Source of the DNA: Hirundichthys speculiger
Lineage: Eukaryota > Chordata > Actinopteri > Beloniformes > Exocoetidae
Length of the DNA: 64,000 nt
Assembly (NCBI GenBank): GCA_018398805.1
Contig: JAGFBZ010000367.1
Span: 186,001-250,000 of the forward strand
Reading direction: 5' to 3'
The first letter of the stretch is position 1. Each line of letters starts with the position of its first letter. A program made the position numbers and the translations under genes. Of the stretch, positions 23,864 through 35,566 are shown piece after piece. Under the pieces are notes generated by a model. The model ran no database searches. It worked only from the letters and a program-made list of their open reading frames with translations, and was not told the origin of the DNA.

Positions 23864-24302
23864 CAGTGTTGTACCTGAACGCGTTCATTTAACGGAAGTT
23901 CACAAACTGGTTCATATTTTGTGTGAACGTGAACTGAGCGTGCTCTCTTTCTCCTTCAACAGCGGGGGGCGTGAACGAGTTCATCTGGGCAGTTGTGAAC
24001 GACGCTCTTTCAAAGTTCACGCTAACATGGCAACACGGCTGTCGCTGCTGTCACGCTAACATGGCAACACGGCTGTCGCTGCTGTCACGCTAACATGGCA
24101 ACACGGCTGTCGCTGCTGTCACGCTAACAGTAGCGTCATCAAACCTTTAAAACAAGCAGGAAGATGAAAGCAGCGGTTCAGAACTGCCCAAATGAACTCG
24201 TTCACGCCCGATGCTCGTCAAGGAGAAAGTGAGCGCGCTCAGTTCACGTTCGCACAAAATATAAACGCGTTCGTTCAATGAACGCGTTCAGGTACAACAC
24301 TG
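23864..24302. mobile_element. hAT-like element with perfect terminal inverted repeat
   Basis: Ends CAGTGTTGTACCTGAACGCG and its exact inverse face each other over 439 bp, with inner GAACG/CGTTC arrays. The flanking 8-mers (GATGTACG and GGTATCTG) do not match well, so the duplication may have decayed. It shares the GCTGTCGCTGCTGTCACGC block with 29130-29165, linking it to the partial element starting at 28192. Confidence 0.75.
24018..24128 (+). repeat. 34-bp tandem repeat, 3.3 copies
   Basis: Three identical 34-base units beginning CACGCTAACATGGCAACACG, plus a partial fourth, inside the hAT-like element. The identity indicates recent expansion or an assembly effect. Confidence 0.95.
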
Positions 24303-24310
24303 GGTATCTG

Positions 24311-25672
24311 TCCAGCACGGTGGAGGCGGTGTCATGGTACGGGGGTGTCGATGGAAACTGACTCACTGGTGACCGCTGACAGGAGTAGAAGGTGAACCCT
24401 GAGGTGTTCAGGGCGACACCACAACACAACACCTTCCTCCAAGTATTAGAAGTGATGATGTCACTCCGTCCAAATACTTCGGAGGTACTTTTTGTTTGAA
24501 ATCGCTGTAATTGTAATTGTAATTTCTAAATGATTGCCGTATTTGAGGGAAGGCTCCTGAATCAAAGCTGAAAGTCTCCAACGTTCCCCTTCCTCTCACA
24601 GCGGCGCGTTCTAACCAACGGCCAGATGCTGCTCGTCACAGAACATCTGGGATGGCGGGATGCGCTCGTACACGTGCTCGCGTACAGACCGTTAATCTCC
24701 TCCGAGGAAGCTCTGTTTGTGCACCTGAAGGCCGCACCTGCATTTAAAACATCTCAGATAACAGGAGAAAAAAAATATATACAAATGAGCGGAAAGTTTT
24801 AATTTCCCTCGATCCTGTTTTGCATTCTTGAGGAATTCATTAAGAGTTCTTTAAGGTGCAGTTGATCCAGTCGCTGAGGTCCATATTAGACGTTTTAATC
24901 CCCTCCTATGGATCGTAGAGCAGTAAGGTGTGTCAAATGGAAAGAAATTACTGAATAAGCATGTCAACAAGTCTCCCCGGCTGAGCGGCTTTTATAAGTT
25001 TGATGAGAAGACGAAGAGAGGCCCCTTAAACTTTTCTGGTATCGGTCCGGTCTCACGCCTCCTCCCGGTTCCCTGAAATCCTCAGACTCTCAGTTCTCAA
25101 AGTAATTTAACTTTATCATCTTGACAATTAGGCAGTTCTCAAGAACAAAGCCTCCTTGGCACCTCTTGATAACACGAAGTGTTCAGACTGTTTGTCCTCA
25201 AAGTAAATCGGGGAGTTTGATGAATACCAAAAAGCCCGTCATCAATCTGTTTGTGCTCTTCATTGATTGGTTCCAGTTCGGTGGGCTCTTAATGGTACCA
25301 GTTTTTCTCTCTGGGTATTGTTATGCGCCGGCTGACTTGCTCATCTCCTGACCAACCGAATCAAATCCAGTTACTGCACAGTTTCTTATTATTTCCTCTG
25401 GAAGACGTCCCACTTATGATTAAGCGGACCCTTTTTTAATTCTTTATTTTTCTGCAGAAACTTTGTAAAAAAAATAAAAAATAAAAAAAACGATCACCTC
25501 TGTATTCGGCAGATGCAACAAACACATCTCAGAGCCCGTTCAGTGTTGGAGTCCATGTCAGCGCAGTTAGTTACTCCTCCAAGGTCAGCTTGGAGGAGTT
25601 TCCGGAAGGAAACATCCTCCGTGGAAAACCGAGGTGTATCAATCAGAATGACGATCCCAAACACAGGTCTGC
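24311..25672. other. Non-coding stretch, nothing recognised
   Basis: Only short frames without domains, and an A-rich tract at 25468-25492. Confidence 0.35.
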
Positions 25673-25954
25673 ACCAGAACCAAGGTTATTATCATTAATG
25701 AAAACCAACAAAATAACGAAAACTAGAATTGAAAAAACATTTTCGTTAACTGAAATAAAATAAAAACGAGTTTTTTAAAAAAAACGACAACTAACTGAAA
25801 CTGTATTATGTGTTTATAAAACGAACTAAAATTAACTATAATAATGTCAAGAACGTCCTTTGTTTTCGTATTTGTAATTTTTTTCCCTCATAAATGTTTG
25901 AAATCTATTAACTTCGCTCCGCCGTACAACAACAACCGCAAAAAAAAAAAAAAA

Positions 25955-26136
25955 ATGATCAGCAGTGATGGCTGCGGCAAAAGTCCTATTTGGGATTTCT
26001 TTGACTATGACTGTGTTAACGATAAAAATAAGTGTCTTGTTGTAGAAGCAGGTGATACAATGTGTGGAATACTTCTGAAGGAGAAAAAAACCCACGAATC
26101 TGAAAGTCTGTTTGAAAAGCTCACACAAGAAGGCTA
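25955..26136 (+). pseudogene. hAT transposase N-terminal remnant (BED-finger-like)
   Basis: The frame contains SPIWDFFDYD, followed about 18 residues later by CGILLKEKK. This resembles the start of a BED zinc finger (aromatic-rich helix, then a C-x2-C loop), but the first zinc-binding cysteine pair and the distal histidines are not intact. A stop follows, and the 53-bp minisatellite replaces the rest of the protein. Family membership is inferred from the hAT ends and this motif. Confidence 0.5.
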
Positions 26137-26596
26137 ACCAAGACTAGCTGGATAAGCTAGCCTAAGCTAGCCCCCTGGAAAGAAGGCTAACCAAGACTAG
26201 CTGGATAAGCTAGCCTAAGCTAGCCCCCTGGAAAGAAGGCTAACCAAGACTAGCTGGATAAGCTAGCCTAAGCTAGCCCCCTGGAAAGAAGGCTAACCAA
26301 GACTAGCTGGATAAGCTAGCCTAAGCTATCCCCCTGGAAAGAAGGCTAACCAAGACTAGCTGGATAAGCTAGCCTAAGCTAGCCCCCTGGAAAGAAGGCT
26401 AACCAAGACTAGCTGGATAAGCTAGCCCCCTGGAAAGAAGGCTAACCAAGACTAGCAGGATAAGCTAGTCTAAGCTAGCCCCCTGGAAAGAAGGCTAACC
26501 AAGACTAGCAGGATAAGCTAGTCTAAGCTAGCCCCCTGGAAAGAAGGCTAACCAAGACTAGCTGGATAAGCTAGCCTAAGCTAGCTCCCTGGAAAG
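26128..26596 (+). repeat. 53-bp minisatellite, 9 copies
   Basis: Nine near-identical units beginning AGAAGGCTAACCAAGACTAG; the sixth lacks 11 bases. The inner sequence CTAGCTGGATAAGCTAGCC forms short inverted repeats around GCTAGC. It lies inside the hAT element at 25681-27028. Confidence 0.95.
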
Positions 26597-27036
26597 AGAA
26601 GCTACAGCTGCAGGTCAGTCAGCGTTAGGAAGGAACGGGAGAAAAACAGCAACTATAATGGACTGTTTCCATGGAGACCAGATAGCTGCTGGTCAGTAAA
26701 TACGCAGGAACACCACAAGAGGGAAGACGCATTGATAAATATGTTTATTGAGACCAGAATGTAAACACGACTATGTGATTTAATAGCCTTCAAAAAGTTC
26801 AGTGCTTCACTCGAACCAAAATTACAACCCTAATTTACAAAATAAAACTAAAACTAACACTGAAACTAATAAAAACTAAACTAAATATAAGTGTTTCAAA
26901 ACAAAAACGAATAAAAACGAGCAAAACTGTTCTAAAAACGAATTAAAACTAGTTGAATTTGGAAAAACTAAACTAAAAACTAAATAAACACTAAAACTAA
27001 TGGAAAATCTAAAACTATTATAACCCTGGTCAGAAC

Positions 27037-28191
27037 GAGTCAGAAACTGAAACTGAAACTGAAACTCCTCCAGGACCAACAATGACGTCCCGACATGCTG
27101 GACCGGAGACGAGCGCTCGGAGGAGGAAGACTGGCTTTTCTCCCTGCAGGGCAGAAGAAGAGCTCTCTGGGAAACTAAGAGAGCAACAAATCAGATATTT
27201 TCCTCATTTGCATAAAATTCAGTAAATAATTCATCAGATCATCAAGCCCTCCTCCACATGGGAGCAAAGCTCGGTTACAGGTGAGGCTCCGATATGGAGA
27301 CTGAAATGTTTCTTTTTGCATTAGTAGACCTGAAATTACTAACATTTAGAGAGGAAAATTGTCAGTTTAGCTTTTTTTTTTATTTCCATCACAAGTGTCT
27401 GCTAATATTCTGTCCATATTTCTTAAAAAAAAAAAAAAATCCCTTTTATGAAAATGTTTGATATTTGAATATGAGATAAATGTGACATCATAGAGACAAA
27501 AAAAACTGTGCTTGAATAAAAGCAAATATGTAATATCATGTCTGACTCGTTCTGATGATATATTTGCATTTCTAACGTGTTTGATTGAAACATCTTCACC
27601 TAAATGTATTTATATCCTTGTTTCAGTGACGATGGCGTGGTGGGTGGTGGTCTTAAATCAGTCATCGTGCTCTGTGGGGTTTCTGCTCAGCTCTTTTTCT
27701 TTCTTGGGTCATTTTTAAAACGTCAGCATGACGTTTTAGGACGAGTGTGCAGTAGTTTTGCCAGAAGCTGGTACACAGTTTGCAAACAGTAGAAAAGGCG
27801 TAGAAACGCCCGCGTGGTTCACTCAGGCTTGACTTCTGGCTGTTGCAGTTCCTCTAATGACCACTGGGGTTTGGCTGCAAAAGTTTGAGAACCTCCATTA
27901 CCAGTTTTCCCACTACGGAGCCGAGGCTCAAACAGATAACGGATCTCATTCCTGCTGAAAGGACCGAACGAACTGAGTCCAGTCCACGCAGCTGCATCAG
28001 GATCGGTGCTCCGTCACTGAAAATACCAAAATCCACAACTGGCACGACGCAAAATGTAGCTGGACTCAATCTGAAACTGACAACAGCTGGAAGCAAATCC
28101 AACCACAAATATAGTTGATGAGAAGAGCCGTAAAATAAAAAAGACATGCTGATGTTTCAGGATGTGTGATTGCACCGTACGTGCACGTGCA
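27037..28191. other. Non-coding stretch, nothing recognised
   Basis: Antiparallel frames at 27854-28147 have no domain, and no element ends were found. A-rich and T-rich tracts lie at 27370-27440. Confidence 0.35.
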
Positions 28192-29203
28192 CAGTGTTGG
28201 GCAAGTTCACTTTCTACACGAACTAGTTCAGTTCATAGTTCACAGAAATTAAAATTCACTAGTTCAGTTCACCATTTCAAAAAAATGAACTAAATAGTTC
28301 ATTTTTAGTTCATTTTTTTTTAATGTTGCTGCGAGCAGTTAGTTGTCAAAATAATTACCACTGCACATATACTACACCACCACAAACAGCAATTATTTTA
28401 TCCATTTTAACTGTCGAAAACTATTGGTTCAATTCAGAATCCTGAACCAACCAGGGTTCACATTAGCATTAGCATTAGCATTGAAGGAACAGCCCATGTA
28501 AAACTGTAATTTTATGTTTCAGCTTCTCTCTACAGCAGCCGTTCCCAAACTTCAGAACATCAAGGCCCAATCTGAAATGTGAAAAATCTCCTCAGCCCAC
28601 CAGAACATTTAATCACAACTGAGATCAACATACAGGACCAGGAACCATGATCTGATATTAATGTGAGGGGACAACAAATAAGGTGACACTTGTCATATTA
28701 AGTTAAGATGACAGTAGAATAACACTTAACTGGTTTGTTTTATTACTTCTTAAAGTTTTTTTAATCGTGTCATGAATATTTTACAGTAATTAAAAACATA
28801 TTTTAAAAAGATCGAGGATTTAAAACACATTTGTTTAATTTTAATGACCTCCCACGGCCCACCTGCAGTACCGCGATGGGCCACCAGGGGGCCGCGGCCC
28901 ACACTTTGGGAATCACTGCTCTACAGTAGATTAAAAATATGAGGAAAAACTTCTAAAACTGCTAAATGGTCTTTATTATCAGACAAAAACAGGTCCTTAA
29001 GGTGCAATTGTTTTTCTCCCCATTTCAATATTTCAACCCCCCCAGCAGTCGGGGTCTCCTCCAGCTCTGGGTAACTGTAGCTCTGATATTCCTTCATGAT
29101 CGTTTTAAACGTTTGATGATGCAATTGTTAGCGTGACAGCAGCGACAGCCGTGTTGTCATGCCCTTTTTTGCGTGATCTCGCCTCGCTGAATCACGCTGC
29201 GGC
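28192..29203. mobile_element. Partial hAT-like element interrupted by two hAT insertions
   Basis: The left end CAGTGTTGGGCAAGTTCAC is a typical hAT terminus, followed by AGTTCA arrays. The interior matches 23864-24302 around GCAGCGACAGCCGTGTTG (29139-29156). No right end was found before the large minisatellite. Two complete hAT elements (28536-28918 and 29204-29589) are inserted in it. The 67-codon minus-strand frame at 28921-29124 could be a transposase piece but carries no motif I can name. A GCATTA microsatellite lies at 28463-28480. Confidence 0.55.
28536..28918. mobile_element. hAT MITE (TTCCCAAA terminal repeat), 383 bp
   Basis: Perfect 8-bp target duplication CTCTACAG (28528-28535 and 28919-28926). 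Terminal repeats CAGCCGTTCCCAAACTT and CAGTGATTCCCAAAGTG are of the Charlie-like hAT type. Near the right end is a GGCCCACCTGCAGTACCGCG block. There is no coding capacity. Confidence 0.93.
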
Positions 29204-29589
29204 TAGCGGTGTAAAAAAAAATCTATATGGGCTTATATCGGGATTTTCGGCCACCCAATATAATATCGATTTTTCAGCTCCTTATATCGATTTTTTTACA
29301 ATGCTGTCAGTACGTTATAATGGTTATTTAAATGTGCACTAAAAAATACACTAATAATAAACAATAAATAGGTTGTTTTGAAGCAAATAGTTTTGACTCA
29401 ATTTGTCCTCTGAATGATCAATATCATCTGATGAACATATACAGCAACTTGATTTTTCATCTCTACTTTTAATTTTGATATCAACTGGGTAGAATATCAC
29501 AATATATCTTGATATCGCGATACTGTAATACTATTGTAAGTATCATGATACATATCGTATTGCGAGGTCCTTGCCAATACTCACCGCTA
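29204..29589 (-). mobile_element. hAT MITE (TAGGGGTGAGTA family), copy 1, 386 bp
   Basis: Perfect 8-bp target duplication GCTGCGGC (29196-29203 and 29590-29597). Relative to the copies at 37838-38626 and 53475-53840 it is reverse-oriented. Shared blocks include GAACATATACAGCAACTTGA and ATATCGATTTTTCAGCTCC. It sits directly beside the 33-bp minisatellite. Confidence 0.95.
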
Positions 29590-29607
29590 GCTGCGGCGTG
29601 AAGCCGC

Positions 29608-32600
29608 GCCGAGACCGTCGGGTCTGGTCCCAGGTCCGGGACCGAGACCGTCGGGTCTGGTCGCAGGTCCGGGACCGAGACTGTCGGGTCTGGTCCCAGG
29701 TCCGGGACCGAGGTCCTCGGGTCTGGTCCCAGGTCCGGGACCGAGGCCGTCGGGTCTGGTCCCAGGTCCGGGACCGAGGCCGTCGGGTCTGGTCCCAGGT
29801 CCGGGACCGAGGCCGTCGGGTCTGGTCCCAGGTCCGGGACAGAGGCCGTCGGGTCTGGACGCAGGTCCGGGACCGAGACCGTCGGGTCTGGTTGCAGGTC
29901 TGGGACCGAGGCCGTCGGGTCTGGTCCCAGGTCCGGGACCGAGGTCGTCGGGTCTGGTCCCAGGTCCGGGACCGAGGCCGTCGGGTCTGGTCGCAGGTCC
30001 GGGACCGAGGCCGTCGGGTCTGGTCCCAGGTCCGGGACAGAGGCCGTCGGGTCTGGTCCCAGGTCCGGGACCGAGGCCGTCGGGTCTGGTCCCAGGTCCG
30101 GGACCGAGGTCGTCGGGTCTGGTCCCAGGTCCGGGACAGAGGCCGTCGGGTCTGGTCGAAGGGCCGGGACCGAGACCGTCGGGTCTGGTCGCAGGTCGGG
30201 GACCGAGGCCGTCGGGTCTGGTCGCAGGTCCGGGACCGAGACCGTCGGGTCTGGTCGCAGGTCCGGGACCGAGACCGTCAGGTCTGGTCGCAGGTCTGGG
30301 ACCGAGACCGTCGGGTCTGGTCCCAGGTCCGGGGGACCGAGGCCGTCGGGTCTGGTCCCAGGTCCGGACCGAGGCCGTCGGGTCTGGTCCAGGTCCGGGA
30401 CCGAGGCCGTCGGGTCTGGTCCCATGTCCGGGAACCGAGGCCGTCGGGTCTGGTCGCAGGTCCGGGACCGAGCCGTCGGGTCTGGTCCCAGTCCGGGACC
30501 GAGACCGTCGGTCGTCGGTCCTGGACCGAGGCCGTCGGTCTGGTCCCAGGTCCGGGACCGAGACCGTCGGGTCTGGTCCCAGGTCCCGGGACCGAGACGT
30601 CGGGTCTGGTCGCAGGTCCGGGACCGAGGCCGTCGTCTGGTCCCGTCCGGGACCGAGGTCGTCGGGTCTGGTCCCAGGTCCGGGACAGAGGCCGTCGGGT
30701 CTGGTCACAGGTCCGGGACCGAGGACCGTCGGGTCTGGGTCGCAGGTCCGGGACCGAGGCCGTCGGGTCTGGTCGCAGGTCCGGGACAGAGGCCGTCGGG
30801 TCTGGTCCAGGTCCGGACCGAGGCCGTCGGGTCTGGTCCAGGTCCGGGACCGAGCCGTCGGGTCTGGTCCACAGGTCCGGGACCGAGACCGTCGGGTCTG
30901 GTGGTCCCCCAGGTCCGGGACCGAGGTCGGTCGTCGGGTCTGGTCCAGGTCCCGGGACCGAGGCCGTCGGGTCTGGTCCAGGTCCGGGACCGAGGCCGTC
31001 GGGTCTGGTCCCAGGTCCGGGACCGAGGCCGTCGGGTCTGGTCCCAGGTCAGGGACCGAGGTCGTCGGGTCTGGTCGCAGGTCCGGGACGAGGCCGTCGG
31101 GTCTGGTCCCAGGTCCAGGGACCGAGGTCGTCGGGTCTGGTCTGGTCCCAGGTCCGGGACCGGACCGAGGTCGTCGGGTCTGGTCCCAGGTCCGGGACCG
31201 AGGCCGTCGGGTCTGGTCCGCAGGTCCGGGACCGAGGACCGTCGGGTCTGGTCGCAGGTTCCGGGACCGAGACCGTCGGGTCTGGTCCGCAGGTCGGGGA
31301 CCGAGGCCGTCGGGTCTGGTCCCAGGTCCGGGACCGAGACCGTCGGGTTGGTCAGGTCCGGGACCGAGACCGTCAGGTCTGGTCGCAGGTCTGGGACCGA
31401 GACCGTCGGGTCTGGTCCCAGGTCCGGGACCGAGGCCGTCGGGTCTGGTCCCAGGTCCGGGACCGAGGTCGTCGGGTCTGGTCCCAGGTCCGGGACAGAG
31501 GCCGTCGGGTCTGGTCCCAGGTCCGGGACCAGAGGCCGTCGGGTCTGGTCCAGGTCCGGGACCGAGGTCGTCGGGTCTGGTCACAGGTCCGGGACCGAGG
31601 CCGTCGGGTCTGGTCGCAGGTCCGGGACCGAGGCCGTCGGGTCTGGTCCCCCAGGTCCCGAGGTCCGGGGGACCAGGTCCCAGGTCCGTCGGGTCTGGTC
31701 ACAGGTCCCGGGACCGAGGCCGTCGGGTCTGGTCCCAGGTCCGGGACCGAGGCCGTCGGGTCTGGTCGGGCAGGTCCGGGACAGGCCAGGTCCGAGGTCG
31801 GGTCTGGTCCCAGGTCCGGGACCGAGGCCGTCGGGTCTGGTCCCAGGTCCGGGACAGAGGCCGTCGGGTCTGGTCCCAGGTCCGGGACCGAGGCCGTCGG
31901 GTCTGGTCCCAGGTCCGGGACCGAGGCCGTCGGGTTCTGGTCGCAGGTCCGGGACCGTAGGTCGTCGGGTCTGGTCGCAGGTCCGGGACCGAGGACCGTC
32001 GGGTCTGGTCCCAGGTCCGGGACCGAGGTCGTCGGGTCTGGTCCCAGGTCCGGGACAGAGGCCGTCGGGTCTGGTCACAGGTCCGGGACCGAGACCGTCG
32101 GGTCTGGTCGCAGGTCCGGGACCGAGGCCGTCGGGTCTGGTCGCAGGTCCGGGACAGAGGCCGTCGGGTCTGGTCACAGGTCCGGGACCGAGGCCGTCGG
32201 GTCTGGTCGCAGGTCCGGGACCGAGGCCGTCGGGTCTGGTCGCAGGTCCGGGACCGAGGCCGTCGGTCTGGTCCCAGGTCCGGGACCGAGGTCCGTCCGG
32301 GTCTGGTCCAGGTCCGGGACCAGAGGCCGTCGGGTCTGGTCCCAGGTCCGGGACCGAGGCCGTCGGGTCTGGTCCCCCCCGGGTCACAGGTCCGGGACCG
32401 AGGCCGTCGTCGGGTCTGGTCGCAGGTCCGGGACCGAGGCCGTCGGGTCTGGTCCCAGGTCCGGGACAGGCCGTCGGGTCTGGTCCACAGGTCCGGGACC
32501 GAGGTCGGGTCGGGTCTGGTCCCAGGTCAGGTCCGGGACCGAGGCCGTCGGGTCTGGTCCCCAGGTCGGGACCGAGGTCGTCGGGTCTGGTCGCAGGTCC

Positions 32601-35566
32601 GGGACAGAGGCCGTCGGGTCTGGTCCCAGGTCAGGGACCGAGGGCCGTCGGGTCTGGTCGCAGGTCCGGGACAGAGGCCGTCGGGTCTGGTCCCAGGTCC
32701 GGGACCGAGGCCGTCGGGTCTGGTCCAGGTCCGGGACCGAGGCCGTCGGGTCTGGTCGCAGGTCCGGGACCGAGGCCGTCGGGTCTGGTCCCAGGTCCGG
32801 GACCGAGGCCGTCGGGTCTGGTCCCAGGTCCGGGACCGAGGCCGTCGGGTCTGGTCGCAGGTCCGGGACCGAGGACCGTCGGGTCTGGTCCCAGGTCCGG
32901 GACCGAGACCGTCGGGTCTGGTCCCAGGTCCGGGACCGAGACCGTCGGGTCTGGTCCCAGGTCCGGCCGAGGAGGCCGTCGGGTCTGGTCCCAGGTCCGG
33001 GACCGAGGTCGTCGGGTCTGGTCCAGGTCCGGGACCGAGGCCGTCGGGTCTGGTCCCAGGTCCCGGGACCGAGGCCGTCGGGTCTGGTCCCAGGTCCGGG
33101 ACCGAGGCCGTCGGGTCTGGTCCCAGGTCCGGGACCGAGGCCGTCGGGTCTGGTCGCAGGTCCGGGACCGAGGCCGTCGGGTCTGGTCCCAGGTCCGGGA
33201 CCGAGGTCGTCGGGTCTGGTCCCAGGTCCGGGACCGAGGCCGTCGGGTCTGGTCGCAGGTCCGGGACCGAGGCCGTCGGGTCTGGTCCCAGGTCCGGGAC
33301 CGAGGCCGTCGGGTCTGGTCCCAGGTCCGGGACCGAGGCCGTCGGGTCTGGTCCCAGGTCCGGGACCGAGGTCGTCGGGTCTGGTCCCAGGTCCGGGACA
33401 GAGGCCGTCGGGTCTGGTCGAAGGGCCGGGAGGTCGGGTCCAGGGACCGAGGCCGTCGGGTCTGGTCGGTCCGGGACCGAGGACCGGGTCTGGTCGGGTC
33501 CGGGACCGAGGTCGGGTCTGGTCGCAGGTCCGGGACCGAGACCGTCGGGTCTGGTCCCAGGTCCGGGACCGAGGCCGTCGGGTCTGGTCCCAGGTCCGGG
33601 ACCGAGGCCGTCGGGTCTGGTCGCAGGTCCGGGACCGAGACCGTCGGGTCTGGTCGCAGGTCCGGGACCGAGGCCGTCGGGTCTGGTCGCAGGTCCGGGA
33701 CAGAGGCCGTCGGGTCTGGTCACAGGTCGGGACCGAGGTCGTCGGGTCTGGTCCCAGGTCCGGGACCGAGGCCGTCGGGTCTGGTCCCAGGTCCGGGACC
33801 GAGGCCGTCGGGTCTGGTCCCAGGTCCGGGACCGAGGCCGTCGGGTCTGGTCGCAGGTCCGGGACCGAGGCCGTCGGGTCTGGTCCCAGGTCCGGGACCG
33901 GTCGGTCGGTCACAGGTCCGGGACCGAGACCGTCGGGTCTGGTCGCAGGTCCGGGACGAGGGTCCTGGGTCCGGGACCGAGGTCGTCGGGTCGCCAGGTC
34001 GGGACCGTCGGGTCTGGTCCCAGGTCCGGACCGAGGCCGTCGGGTCTGGTAGGTCAGGTCGGTCGAGGCCGTCGGGTCTGGTCCCAGGTCCGGGAGGTCC
34101 CGAGGTCGGGTCGGGTGGTCCGCAGGTCGGGACCGAGACCGTCGGGTCTGGTCCCAGGTCCGGGCCGAGGCCGTCGGGTCTGGTCCCAGGTCGTCGGGGT
34201 CGAGGGCGTCGGGTCTGGTCCAGGTCCGGGACCGAGGTCCGTCGGGTCTGGTCCCAGGTCCGGGACAGAGACCGTCGGGTTGGTCCCAGGTCCGGGACGA
34301 CCGTCCGGACCGGGGGTCGGGTCTGGTCCAGGTCCGGGACCGAGGGGGTCGAGGTCGGGTCTGGTCGCAGGTCCCGGGACCGGACCGTCGGGTCTGGTCC
34401 CAGGTCCGGGACCGAGGGTGGTCCCAGGTCCAGGAGGCCGTCGGGTCTGGTCCAGGTCCGGGTCCCACCGAGGCCGTCGGGTCTGGTCCCAGGTCCGGGA
34501 CCGAGGGACCGTCGGGCTGGTCCAGGTCCGGGACAGAGGCCGTCGGGTCTGGTCGCAGGGTCCGGACCGAGGCCGTCAGGTCGGTCCAGGTCGGGACCGA
34601 GGCCGTCGGGTCTGGTCCCAGGTCCGGGACGAGACCGTCGGGTCTGGTCGCAGGTCCGGGACGAGGACCGGCGGGTCTGGTCCCAGGTCCGGGGGTCCCG
34701 AGACCGTCGGGTCTGGTCCAGGTCCGGGGACCGAGGCCGTCGGGTCTGGTCCCCAGGTCCGGGACCGAGGCCGTCGGGTCTGGTCCCAGGTCGGGACCGA
34801 GGTCGTCGGGTCTGGTCCCCAGGTCCGGGACCGAGGCCGTCGGGGTCTGGTCCCAGGTCAGGGACCGAGACCGTCGGGTCTGGTCCCAGGTCCGGGACCG
34901 AGGACCGTCGGGTCGTGGTGGTCCAGGTCCGGGACCGAGGCCGTCGGGTCTGGTCCCAGGTCCGGGACCGAGACCGTCGGGTCGTCGGGTCTGGTCAGGT
35001 CCGGACCGAGGACCGTCGGGTCTGTCCCAGGTCCGACCGGACCGTCGGGTCTGGTCCCAGGTCCGACCGAGGCCGTCGGGTCTGGTCGGGTCGGTCCCAG
35101 GTCCGGGACCGAGGCCGTCGGGTCTGGTCCCAGGTCCGGGACCGAGGCCGTCGGGTCTGGTCCCAGAGGCCGTCCGGGTCCCAGGTCCGGGACCGAGGCC
35201 GTCGGGTCTGCAGGTCCGGCAAGGTCGGGTCGGTCGCAGGTCCGGGACCGAGGGTCGGGTCTGGTCCCAGGTCCGGGACAGAGGCCGTCGGTCTGGTCCC
35301 AGGTCCCGAGGCCGTCGGGTTCTGGTCCCGAGGGTCGGGTCTGGTCCCAGGTCCGGGACGAGGCCGTCGGGTCTGGTCCCAGAGGCCGTCGGGTCTGGTC
35401 CCAGGTCCGGACCGAGGGTCTGGGGTCCGGCGTCGGGTCTGGTCCAGGTCCGGGACCGAGGTCGTGGGTCTGGTCCCAGGTCCGGGACAGAGGCCGTCGG
35501 GTCTGGTCCCAGGTCCGGGACCGAGGTCGTCGGGTCTGGTCCCGGGTCCGGGACCGAGGCCGAGGC
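29608..35566. repeat. 33-bp GC-rich minisatellite, about 180 units
   Basis: The unit is GGTCCGGGACCGAGGCCGTC, then GGGTCTGGTCCCA, 33 bases. Common variants change GGCC to GACC or GTCG and CCCA to CGCA or CACA. Because 33 is a multiple of 3, all frames stay open as 11-residue repeats: VWSQVRDRGRR and its frame partners forward, DGLGPGPGTRP and its partners on the minus strand. The apparent 300-1700-codon proteins here are repeat translations with no start context, splice logic or non-repetitive domain. Each unit contains GGTCCGGGACC, a perfect 5-bp inverted repeat. The first ~720 bp keep exact register; later parts contain many 1-3 base indels and partial units. Confidence 0.97.

Larger units (their letters stand above)
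25681..27028 (+). mobile_element. hAT element with BED-finger remnant, 1.35 kb
   Basis: Terminal repeats are CAAGGTTATTAT at the left and the inverse CAGGGTTATAATAG at the right. Flanking 8-mers ACCAGAAC and GTCAGAAC match at 6 of 8 positions, a decayed hAT duplication. AAAACTAAAACTAA-type sub-terminal arrays fill both arms. It encloses a transposase N-terminal remnant and a 53-bp minisatellite. Confidence 0.75.

Noticed and set aside
23864..24302. Perfect 8-bp hAT duplication around this element
   Set aside because: The terminal inverted repeats are perfect but the neighbouring 8-mers agree at only about half of positions, so no duplication is claimed.
26128..26596. CRISPR-like array of direct repeats
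   Set aside because: The units are contiguous 53-mers without unique spacers, in a eukaryotic hAT element. This is a minisatellite.
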